Shown here piece by piece: positions 32,923 to 39,964 of a stretch of 64,000 nt of DNA. The translations under genes were made by a program, and so were the position numbers. Position 1 is the stretch's first letter; each line of letters starts with the position of its first letter. The stretch is from Isoptericola peretonis (GTDB taxonomy: Bacteria; Actinomycetota; Actinomycetes; Actinomycetales; Cellulomonadaceae), in the NCBI GenBank assembly GCA_023241745.1, contig JALQCY010000004.1:372001-436000 (forward strand), in the 5' to 3' direction. The notes beneath the pieces are model-generated. The model was not told where the DNA came from. It worked only from the letters and a program-made list of their open reading frames with translations, and searched no databases.

Positions 32923-35139
32923 ATGAACGACATCCACCCGGGGCCTGACCCCGACCGTGGTGCGCTCGTCGTGATCCCCGCCCGCGGCGGGTCGGCCGGC
33001 ATCCCGCTGAAGAACCTGCAGCGGGTGGGCGGCACGACGCTCGTCGCCCGGGCGGTGCGCTCCGCGCTGGCCGCCCCTTCGGTGACCGCCGTCGTGGTCT
33101 CCACCGACCACGACGAGATCGCCCGCGAGGCGACGACGCACGGTGCACGGGTGGTCCGCCGCCCCGCCGACATCGCCGGCGCGACGGCGAGCTCCGAGTC
33201 CGCCGTCCTGCACGTGCTCGACGCGCTGCGCGCGGACACGTCGCAGCGGACCGACCCGGCCGTCACCGTGCTGCTGCAGGCCACGTCCCCGTTCGTCGAC
33301 CCGGCCGACCTGGACGCCGCCGTGCGCCGGGTGGCGTCCGGCGAGCACGACGTCGTGGTGGCGGTCTCGCCGACGCACGACTTCCAGTGGCGGCTCGACG
33401 ACGGCGTTCCCACCCCGGTGGGCCACGGCACCGACCACCGGCCGCGACGCCAGGACCGGGCACCGCACTTCCGCGAGACCGGCGCGTTCTACGCGATGCG
33501 CACCGTCGGCCTGCGGGAGGCGGGCAGCCGTTTCTTCGGGTCGGTGGGGCTGCAGCCCGTGGCCGAGGAGTGGTCGATGGAGATCGACGAGCCCCGCGAC
33601 CTGTGGCTCGCCCGCACCCTCCTCGAGCAGCCCACGGCCGTCGAGCCCGTCGAGACCCGCGCCGTCGTGCCGCCGCGCGCGACCGAGGCGCTGCCCATCG
33701 ACGTCGACGCCCTCGTCACGGACTTCGACGGCGTGCACACCGACGACGCCGCGTACGTGTCCCAGGACGGCACGGAGAGCGTGCGCGTGCACCGGGGCGA
33801 CGGGCTGGGCATCGCCCGCCTGCGCCGCACGGGCATCCCGCTGCTGATCCTGTCCACGGAGACCAACCCCGTCGTGGCCGCCCGCGCCCGCAAGCTCGGC
33901 GTCGACGTGCTGCACGGCGTGGACGACAAGGCGGCGGCGCTCCACGACTGGTGCGCCGTCAACCGCCTCGACCCGGGCCGGGTCGCGTACGTCGGCAACG
34001 ACGTGAACGACCTGCCCGCCCTCAACCTCGTCGGCTGGCCCGTGGCTGTGGCCGACGCCCACCCGGAGGTCGCCGCCGCCGCGCGCGTCGTCCTCGCCCG
34101 AGCGGGCGGCCACGGCGCCGTCCGCGAGGTCTGCGAGCGGATCCTCGCAGCCCGCACGGACGCCGCCGCGCGTCCCGCCCAGCAGCACCACGACCGGAAG
34201 GACTCCCCGATGACCAGCACCGCCAGCACCGCCAGCACCGCCAGCACGACCGCCCCGCGCCCGGAGGCGCCCGTGGTGCGCGTCGGCGACCACGAGGTCG
34301 GCGCCGGCCAGCCGGTGTACGTGATCGGCGAGATCGGCATCAACCACAACGGCGACGTCGAGATCGCCAAGCAGCTGATCGACGTCGCGGTGGCCGCCGG
34401 CTGCCAGGCCGTGAAGTTCCAGAAGCGCACGCCGGAGATCAGCACCCCGAAGGACCAGCGGGACAAGATCCGTCAGACGCCGTGGGGCGAGATGACGTAC
34501 CTGGAGTACAAGTACCGGGTCGAGTTCGAGCACGAGCAGTACACCGAGGTCGACCAGTACGCGAAGGCCAACGGCATCCAGTGGTTCGCCTCCCCGTGGG
34601 ACGTGCCGTCGGTGGCGTTCCTCGAGGAGTTCGGCGTCCCGACGCACAAGATCGCGTCGGCCTCCGTCACGGACCACGACCTGCTGCGCGCGCTGGCCGA
34701 CACCGGCAAGCCGCTGATCCTGTCCACCGGCATGTCGACGCTCGAGCAGATCGACGCCGCCGTGGAGATCCTCGGCACGGAGGGGCTGGTCATGCTGCAC
34801 GCCACCTCCACCTACCCGCTGCCCCCGGAGGAGGCGAACCTGCGCACCATCACGACGCTGCAGGAGCGGTACGGCGTCCCGGTCGGCTACTCCGGCCACG
34901 AGACGGGGCTGCAGATCTCGCTGGCCGCCGTCGCCCTCGGTGCCGTCGCCGTCGAGCGGCACATCACCCTGGACCGGGCGATGTGGGGCTCGGACCACGC
35001 GGCGTCGCTGGAGCCGAAGGGCCTGGCGAACCTCGTGCGCGACGTCCGCATCCTCGAGCAGGCGATGGGCGACGGCACCAAGCGCGTCATGCCCGGCGAG
35101 CTGTCGCCGATGTCGCGCCTGCGCCGCGTCGACGCCTGA
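32923..35139 (+). CDS. neuA-neuB: Trifunctional CMP-nonulosonate synthetase / KdsC-like HAD phosphatase / nonulosonate synthase
   Basis: One 738-residue frame joining three activities. Residues ~14-235: NeuA (VVIPARGGSAGIPLKNLQR, VVSTDHDEIA, LLQATSPFVDP, HFRETGAFYAMR, SMEIDEPRDLW); the usual Lys of the SKG loop is Ala. Residues ~257-410: KdsC-type HAD phosphatase with DxD nucleophile pair Asp267/Asp269 (LVTDFDGVHTDD), RGDGLGIARL and YVGNDVNDLPAL. Residues ~446-738: NeuB (VIGEIGINHNGD, AVKFQKRTPE, ILSTGMSTLEQ, HATSTYPLPP, GYSGHETG), ending before the usual C-terminal SAF domain. Together they would make a 9-phosphate nonulosonate, dephosphorylate it and activate it with CTP. No NeuC-type epimerase is present but manA2 is adjacent, so Kdn is the favoured product (inference). 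An internal start lies at 34210. Confidence 0.88.
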   Translation: MNDIHPGPDPDRGALVVIPARGGSAGIPLKNLQRVGGTTLVARAVRSALAAPSVTAVVVSTDHDEIAREATTHGARVVRRPADIAGATASSESAVLHVLDALRADTSQRTDPAVTVLLQATSPFVDPADLDAAVRRVASGEHDVVVAVSPTHDFQWRLDDGVPTPVGHGTDHRPRRQDRAPHFRETGAFYAMRTVGLREAGSRFFGSVGLQPVAEEWSMEIDEPRDLWLARTLLEQPTAVEPVETRAVVPPRATEALPIDVDALVTDFDGVHTDDAAYVSQDGTESVRVHRGDGLGIARLRRTGIPLLILSTETNPVVAARARKLGVDVLHGVDDKAAALHDWCAVNRLDPGRVAYVGNDVNDLPALNLVGWPVAVADAHPEVAAAARVVLARAGGHGAVREVCERILAARTDAAARPAQQHHDRKDSPMTSTASTASTASTTAPRPEAPVVRVGDHEVGAGQPVYVIGEIGINHNGDVEIAKQLIDVAVAAGCQAVKFQKRTPEISTPKDQRDKIRQTPWGEMTYLEYKYRVEFEHEQYTEVDQYAKANGIQWFASPWDVPSVAFLEEFGVPTHKIASASVTDHDLLRALADTGKPLILSTGMSTLEQIDAAVEILGTEGLVMLHATSTYPLPPEEANLRTITTLQERYGVPVGYSGHETGLQISLAAVALGAVAVERHITLDRAMWGSDHAASLEPKGLANLVRDVRILEQAMGDGTKRVMPGELSPMSRLRRVDA
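33643..33657 (+). repeat. 15-bp element GAGCCCGTCGAGACC inside the neuA-HAD linker
   Basis: Identical to 39912-39926 in an intergenic terminator. Here it encodes EPVET (residues 241-245) in the linker between the NeuA and HAD domains, suggesting that a dispersed repeat became coding. Confidence 0.5.
34196..34212 (+). promoter_or_regulatory. Internal ribosome binding site and in-frame ATG for the NeuB part
   Basis: GGAAGGA (34196-34202), 7 nt, then ATG 34210, in frame with the fusion (residue 430) and followed by a Thr/Ser/Ala linker. No stop codon separates the HAD and NeuB domains. A free 309-residue NeuB could be made alongside the full fusion. Confidence 0.55.
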
Positions 35140-35154
35140 CGCACGGGACGACCG

Positions 35155-36255
35155 GTGGAGAAGGTCGACGCCGCGCCGGCCGCCGCCCCCGCTCCTGCGC
35201 CGGGCGACGCGTCCGCCACCCTGCGGTGGACGGACGCGCCGCCCGGCGTCGCCGTGGTCGCGTGCGTGCGCGACGAGGAGGCGTACCTGGAGGAGGCCGT
35301 CGGGTCGGTGCTCGCGCAGGACTATGCCGGGCCGCTGCGCCTGGTGCTCGCCGTCGGGCCGTCCCACGACGCGACGGCGCAGGTCGCGGACCGGCTCGCC
35401 GCGGCGGACCCGCGGGTGGTCCTCGTGGACAACCCGACGGGCTCCCGCTCGATCGGGCTGAACCTGGCGACCCGGCGCGCGGGCGACGGCGACCAGGTCC
35501 TGCTGCGCGTGGACGGGCACACGGTGCTCCCGGCCGACTACGTGACGCGCGCGGTCGCGACGCTCGAGCACACGGGTGCCGTTGGCGTGGGCGGACTGAT
35601 GCACCCGGTCGGCACAAGCACCGTGCAGCGGGCCGCGGCCCGGGCGATGAGCCACCCGGCCGGCATCGGCGCCGCGTCGTTCCACGTGGGCGGGGAAGCA
35701 GGGCCGTCGGAGACGGTGTACCTGGGGGCGTTCCGGCGGGCGGCCGTGGAGGCCGTGGGCGGCTACGACCCGTCGCTGGTGCGGGCGGAGGACTGGGAGC
35801 TGTGCCTGCGGCTGCGTCGCGCCGGCGGCCTGCTGTGGTTCGACCCCGCCCTGCAGGTCACCTATCGGCCCCGGCGGACGCTGCGGGCGGTGGCCAAGCA
35901 GTTCTGGCGCACCGGCATGTGGCGTCGCGAGGTGATCCGCCGGGACCCGTCGACGGCCAGCGTGCGGTACCTCGCGCCGCCCGCGCTGGTGCTCGGCCTC
36001 GCCGCCTCGGCGGTCGTGGTGGCCGGGGGCGCCCTCGCCGCGCTGCCGGGCCTCGTGGCGCTCGGCGTCGTGCTCCCCGGGGGCTACGCGGCCGGACTCC
36101 TCGCGGCCAGCGTGCACGCCGCGGGGCGCCGCCCGCGCCTCGGGCTGCGCGCGGCGGTCGTGCTGCCCGTCGTCGTCGCCACGATGCACTTGGCCTGGGG
36201 CGCGGGGTTCGTCCGCGGCCTCACCGACCGCGCGGTGGCCGACCACCGCGCCTGA
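35155..36255 (+). CDS. Family 2 glycosyltransferase with C-terminal membrane helices
   Basis: A 366-residue ExoA/ExoM-like GT2. After a Pro/Ala-rich start come VAVVACVRDEEAYLEEAVGS, LVLAVGPSHD, NLATRRAGDGDQVLLRVDGH (the DxD-like metal site), ETVYLGAFRRAAVEAVGGYD, AEDWELCLRLRRAGG and the WxxxGMWRRE segment (FWRTGMWRRE). Three hydrophobic helices follow from about residue 285. It probably extends a lipid-linked glycan at the membrane. GTG 35155 is 15 nt after the neuB stop, so same operon. It is followed by a strong inverted repeat and a convergent gene. Confidence 0.85.
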   Translation: MEKVDAAPAAAPAPAPGDASATLRWTDAPPGVAVVACVRDEEAYLEEAVGSVLAQDYAGPLRLVLAVGPSHDATAQVADRLAAADPRVVLVDNPTGSRSIGLNLATRRAGDGDQVLLRVDGHTVLPADYVTRAVATLEHTGAVGVGGLMHPVGTSTVQRAAARAMSHPAGIGAASFHVGGEAGPSETVYLGAFRRAAVEAVGGYDPSLVRAEDWELCLRLRRAGGLLWFDPALQVTYRPRRTLRAVAKQFWRTGMWRREVIRRDPSTASVRYLAPPALVLGLAASAVVVAGGALAALPGLVALGVVLPGGYAAGLLAASVHAAGRRPRLGLRAAVVLPVVVATMHLAWGAGFVRGLTDRAVADHRA

Positions 36256-36264
36256 TCCCTGGAT

Positions 36265-36326
36265 GTCGTGAGCGCGATCTCGGGGACCGTTCGGCTGCGA
36301 ACAGTCCCCGAGATCGCGCTCACGAC
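36265..36326. terminator. Bidirectional terminator between convergent units
   Basis: A 23-bp perfect stem (36265-36287 with 36304-36326, core GAGCGCGATCTCGGGGAC) whose 16-nt loop contains a second small hairpin TTCG-GCTG-CGAA. It lies 9 nt after the GT2 stop and 17 nt from the stop of the convergent gene. Confidence 0.8.
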
Positions 36327-36343
36327 GCTTCGGGCCCTGTCGG

Positions 36344-37627
36344 TCAGCGGGACAGGGTGAGGTGCCGCGCGACGGCGACCGGCAGCGCGGAGCGCATCGC
36401 GGTGTACTGGTGCCGGGGCCAGGACCACGGGCGCACGCGGACGGGCGGCAGGTCGCCCGCGCGGGACCGGCGGGTCAGGTCGTGCACCGCGGCGGGCAGG
36501 CCCGACGGCGCGGCGTGCAGGTAGTGCTCGTCGAGCCACACGGGGTCGGGGCTCGGCCCGCCCGCGCGCAGCGTCGCGGCCACGTCGTCCAGCCGGCGCA
36601 GGCAGCCGGACGCCGCGAAGGGCTCGTTGAGCTGTGCGGGGCCGACGCCGAAGTCGGAGAGGAAGACCGTCGGCAGGCCCAGGGCGAGGGACTCCAGCCC
36701 CGCGGTCGAGCTGACCGTGAGCAGGGCCGTGCCCGGGGTGAGCTGGTCCGCCATCGAGCCCGTGACGAAGCCGACGGTGCCCTCGTGATGTCCCAGCCGG
36801 CGATGCTCCGCCGCCCAGAGGGCGTCCAGCGGGTGCGCCTCGTTGTGGGTCTGGCGCTCGCCGGCGAGCGCCCGCAGCTTGACGACGACCTCGAAGCCCT
36901 CGCCGGCCAGGCGGGCGAGCCCGTCCAGGAGGGCTACCCTGTCGTCGCGCGACGCCGGCACCTTCGCCTGGGCGGCGAGCACGACGCGGCGCACCTGGGC
37001 CGGAACGCCGTCGGCCGGGTCCTGGAGGAACGGCAGCCGGGTGAGGACCAGGTCGGGGCGGGCTCCCTGCAGCGCGAACGCCTCGACGTACGGGGCGGCC
37101 TCCACCCGGCCGTGCACGAGGAAGGCGTCGCACCAGCGCCGCCAGCCCGTGCCCTGAGGCGTCGCGGGCAGCGCCATGCCGGGCAGCCCGGCGAGGAGGG
37201 CGGGCCGCGGGCCGGGGTGCGTGGCGCGGGTCACCTCCTTGGCGACGAGCTCGGCGACGGGGCCGGTGGCGGCCACGAGCACGACGTCGGGGCGGGTGCG
37301 ACGGACCAGGCGGCGCAGCGCGCGGGGTGTCAGCACGGGCGGGGTCGTGACGCCGGACCCGCCGACCGCCGCAGTCACCTGGCCCGGGGCCGGGGCGATG
37401 GGGGAGCGCACGACGACCGCCGCCACCCGCGGCGCGCCGGGGTCGTCGTCGACGGCCCGCTCCGTGCCGTCGTCGGCGTCCCGCAGGCGCGCGAGGGTCC
37501 ACACCGCCCACTTGAGGTAGGAGTCGGAGTCGGCGACGGCGAGCACCCGGGGCGCCGCCCGGTCGGGGCCGGGTCGGCGTGCGGCGGCACGGTCGCGGGG
37601 GTCTGCGGTGGGGCGGGCGACCGTCAT
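36344..37627 (-). CDS. DUF6716-like putative glycosyltransferase
   Basis: A 427-residue protein resembling actinobacterial DUF6716 putative glycosyltransferases that accompany NeuA/NeuB genes (recalled association). Seen: VLAVADSDSYLKWAVWTL near the start, a Rossmann-like first half (PDVVLVAATGPVAELVAKEV, LPGMALPATP, CDAFLVHGRVE), a second half with VVLAAQAKVPASRDDR and VVVKLRALAGERQTHNEAHP, then LLTVSSTAGLESLALGLPTVF, a GT-B donor-site pattern like that of TagF and polysialyltransferases. It is probably a nonulosonate or capsule-type transferase. ATG 37627 overlaps the upstream gene stop by 4 nt (ATGA). Confidence 0.7.
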   Translation of the reverse strand: MTVARPTADPRDRAAARRPGPDRAAPRVLAVADSDSYLKWAVWTLARLRDADDGTERAVDDDPGAPRVAAVVVRSPIAPAPGQVTAAVGGSGVTTPPVLTPRALRRLVRRTRPDVVLVAATGPVAELVAKEVTRATHPGPRPALLAGLPGMALPATPQGTGWRRWCDAFLVHGRVEAAPYVEAFALQGARPDLVLTRLPFLQDPADGVPAQVRRVVLAAQAKVPASRDDRVALLDGLARLAGEGFEVVVKLRALAGERQTHNEAHPLDALWAAEHRRLGHHEGTVGFVTGSMADQLTPGTALLTVSSTAGLESLALGLPTVFLSDFGVGPAQLNEPFAASGCLRRLDDVAATLRAGGPSPDPVWLDEHYLHAAPSGLPAAVHDLTRRSRAGDLPPVRVRPWSWPRHQYTAMRSALPVAVARHLTLSR

Positions 37628-38676
37628 GCGGGGGATGCGACCACGGTCGACGGAAGGCCGCGCTCGGGGGTGGGGGTGCCCGTCCGGACGCTCGTGGACC
37701 TGGAGCTCTGCGCCGCCGCGCGCCGGGCCAGCGCATGCGTGCTCCCGAGCTGGCGGCGCAGCTCGGGGGTCGCGCGAGCGGTCCACCACGACTCGGGCAC
37801 GGCGTGCGGTGCGACGACCACGCCGCGCGGCGCCAGCAGCCGCGACAGCGTGACCGCGGAGGTCGATGGCAGCATGACCGCCCGCTGGCCGGGCCGCAGC
37901 CCGCGCAGGCGGATCTCGACCGGGGCGCCGGGCTCGTCCACGGTGACGCCGGGCAGGCGCTCGAGCAGGGCGGACACCAGAGGGTCGTGCCGGCGGTGCG
38001 GGACGTAGCGGACCGGGCCGTCGCTGGCGATCCCTCGCACCCAGGCCGCGTAGCGGTCGGCGTGCACCAGGCCGTCGGCCACCAGGGCGGAGCCGACGAC
38101 GACCGTGGACTCCTGCGGCGCGTTGCGCTGCGGTCGCGAGCGCAGCCAGGCGAAGTCGTGCGGTCGCACGTCGACCCCGAGCCCGCGCAGCCCGGCGGCC
38201 ACGTCGTCGTTCAGAGGGATGGTGGTGCAGAGCGTGAGCCGGCCGCCGGCGACCAGGCGGCGCAGCCGGCGCGCGGCCAGGGCGCCCAGGCCGTACCGCA
38301 GCGGGTCCGGGGGCGCGGTCAGCCGCACGAGCGGCGACCCCGTGAGCACCCGGCGCGCCAGGTCGAGCGTGGCCAGCCCGTCGTCGACGACGACGAGTCG
38401 CTCGGGCGGACGCGGGGCGCGCAGCAGCGCGGCCTGGAAGGCGCCCGAGAACGGGTCGCCCACCACCACGACGTCGTCGGCCAGGCGGCGGGGCGCGGGC
38501 GCGGTCTCCACGGTCAGCCCCGTGGGGAGGCCGAGGGCGCGCACGGCGTCGATCCCCGCCGTGAGGGCCGGGACGTCCGCGCGTGCCTGGACGCGCGTGC
38601 TGGCTCCGGCGTGCCCGGCGGCGTGCGCCTCGACGGCGCACAGCAGCTGGAGCGGGGACTCGACGAACGCGGTCAC
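37624..38676 (-). CDS. Polysialyltransferase-like protein (PF07388 type)
   Basis: A 350-residue protein opening with MTAFVESPLQLLCAVEAH, the start typical of bacterial sialyl/polysialyltransferase families. It has VVVGDPFSGAFQAALL, LVVVDDGLAT and VRYVPHRRHDPLVSALLE, where the HRR/HR-DP block resembles donor-site residues of GT-B sialyltransferases, and VMLPSTSAVTLSRLLAP near the end. It would use a CMP-nonulosonate donor from the NeuA-HAD-NeuB protein across the locus. Start GTG 38676, with GAGACT 6 nt upstream as a possible leaderless -10. Translationally coupled to the next gene. Assignment is from motif memory only. Confidence 0.68.
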   Translation of the reverse strand: MTAFVESPLQLLCAVEAHAAGHAGASTRVQARADVPALTAGIDAVRALGLPTGLTVETAPAPRRLADDVVVVGDPFSGAFQAALLRAPRPPERLVVVDDGLATLDLARRVLTGSPLVRLTAPPDPLRYGLGALAARRLRRLVAGGRLTLCTTIPLNDDVAAGLRGLGVDVRPHDFAWLRSRPQRNAPQESTVVVGSALVADGLVHADRYAAWVRGIASDGPVRYVPHRRHDPLVSALLERLPGVTVDEPGAPVEIRLRGLRPGQRAVMLPSTSAVTLSRLLAPRGVVVAPHAVPESWWTARATPELRRQLGSTHALARRAAAQSSRSTSVRTGTPTPERGLPSTVVASPA

Positions 38677-38760
38677 GCCGCCAGTCTCACCGTCGCGGGC
38701 GTCGCGCAGGGGACGTCGGCGTGGACGGCGGATGAACGCTCGGTGCCCGGGCCCCGCAGG

Positions 38761-39882
38761 TCAGCGCCGCGTGGTGTCCAGCGTGGTCTCGAGGCCATGG
38801 CGCACGCCGTCGCGCAGCCGGTCGTGCAGGCGGTTCTCGACGAGGTAGTGCAGCATGGCCGCGATCGCCACGGAGAGCGCGGTGGCGAGGGCGAGGACGA
38901 CCCAGCGCGGCGCCTGGTCGTGCAGCAGGTCGATGACGGCGAAGCCGAACTGGCCGTGCACCAGGTACAGCGGGTACGTGAGGGCGCCCAGGGTGGACAG
39001 CACCCGCCAGTCCACGTGCCGGAGCGGTCCGGCGCTCAGCGCCCACACCAGGGCGACGAGCAGCGCGACCACCACCGCGCACACCGCGGGGGAGACCTCC
39101 GCGCCCACGTGCTCGGCGGCCGTCCCGGCGTAGTGGTACGCCTGCCGCATGGAGAGGATCGTCGTGAGCGCGACGCCGAGCCACACGGCCAGGTCGCCGC
39201 CGTCCCGGTACACGAGGAACAGCAGCATGCCGACGGCGAAGTACGGGGCGTACGACGGGATCAGCAGGGACGCCAGCAGGTCGCTGTCGGTGGCGCGAGC
39301 GAGCTCGGCGACCAGCGGCCACAGGACCGCGAAGGCGATGACGCGGCGGCGCGTGATGCCGACCAGGATGAAGACGCCGATGAGCAGGTAGAACTTCATC
39401 TCGAACCACAGCGTCCAGAAGGCGCCCTGGACGTTCGGCACGTCCCAGGCCTCCTGCAGCATGGTGAGGTTCACCAGCGAGTCCAGCAGGGTGGGGTTGC
39501 GGCCGCCGTCCCAGACGAGCTGCAGCCCCACGGTGAGCGCGACCGCGGCCCAGTACGCGGGGAACAGGCGCGCGACCCGGGAGGCGGCGAAGCCGCTGAT
39601 GGTGCGTCCGAACGCCGTCATCATGATCACGAAACCGCTGATCACGAAGAAGAGCTGGACGCCGAGGAACCCGTACCGCGTGACCTCGTTGAGCGCCGGG
39701 AACACGTCGTGGGGCGGTGCGCCCCACTGCGGGATGCCGATGCCGGTGTAGTGGAACCCGAGCACGACGGCCGCCGCGAGGAAGCGCAGCCCGTCGAGCC
39801 CGCGCAGCCGCGGCCGGGGGTGGACGCGCGCCGGGCCGACGCCCCGGGCGGGCGGCGCGGCGGTGGTCGGCTGTGCGGTCAT
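38761..39882 (-). CDS. Acyltransferase 3 family membrane protein
   Basis: A 373-residue integral membrane acyltransferase without an SGNH domain. Seen: LRGLDGLRFLAAAVVLGFHY, the GFLGVQLFFVISGFVIMMTAFGR motif (in two parts), SRVARLFPAYWAAV, and GAFWTLWFEMKFYLLIGVFI, followed by about seven more helices and a basic tail (RLRDGVRHGLET). Likely O-acylates an envelope glycan. The ATG at 39882 has TATCGT 8 nt upstream, near-leaderless. A terminator of the gene upstream lies only 32 nt away. Confidence 0.87.
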   Translation of the reverse strand: MTAQPTTAAPPARGVGPARVHPRPRLRGLDGLRFLAAAVVLGFHYTGIGIPQWGAPPHDVFPALNEVTRYGFLGVQLFFVISGFVIMMTAFGRTISGFAASRVARLFPAYWAAVALTVGLQLVWDGGRNPTLLDSLVNLTMLQEAWDVPNVQGAFWTLWFEMKFYLLIGVFILVGITRRRVIAFAVLWPLVAELARATDSDLLASLLIPSYAPYFAVGMLLFLVYRDGGDLAVWLGVALTTILSMRQAYHYAGTAAEHVGAEVSPAVCAVVVALLVALVWALSAGPLRHVDWRVLSTLGALTYPLYLVHGQFGFAVIDLLHDQAPRWVVLALATALSVAIAAMLHYLVENRLHDRLRDGVRHGLETTLDTTRR

Positions 39883-39890
39883 GGGCGGCG

Positions 39891-39896
39891 ACGATA
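39891..39896 (-). promoter_or_regulatory. -10 box (TATCGT) of a near-leaderless promoter for the acyltransferase
   Basis: Minus-strand TATCGT, 8 nt (CGCCGCCC), then ATG 39882. Spacing is one or two nt longer than the other leaderless cases. Confidence 0.4.
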
Positions 39897-39913
39897 CCGA
39901 ATCCGGTGACCGA

Positions 39914-39947
39914 GCCCGTCGAGACCTCGGAGGTGGTCTCGACGGGC
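39914..39947 (-). terminator. Inverted-repeat terminator after the pyruvyltransferase-GT8 gene
   Basis: GCCCGTCGAGACC (39914-39926), 8-nt loop, GGTCTCGACGGGC (39935-39947). Located 18 nt beyond the stop at 39965. Its left half repeats the element at 33643-33657. Confidence 0.7.
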
Positions 39948-39964
39948 CCGACCGACGGGCGGGG

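Noticed and set aside
34140..34215. neuA-HAD and neuB as two separate genes
   Set aside because: No stop codon exists between them in this sequence, so I list one fusion. A sequencing error cannot be excluded without the reads.
32743..36246. Minus-strand extension of the second manA across the nonulosonate genes
   Set aside because: A strong ribosome binding site precedes ATG 32742, and the extension is antisense to neuA-HAD-neuB and a GT2 gene.
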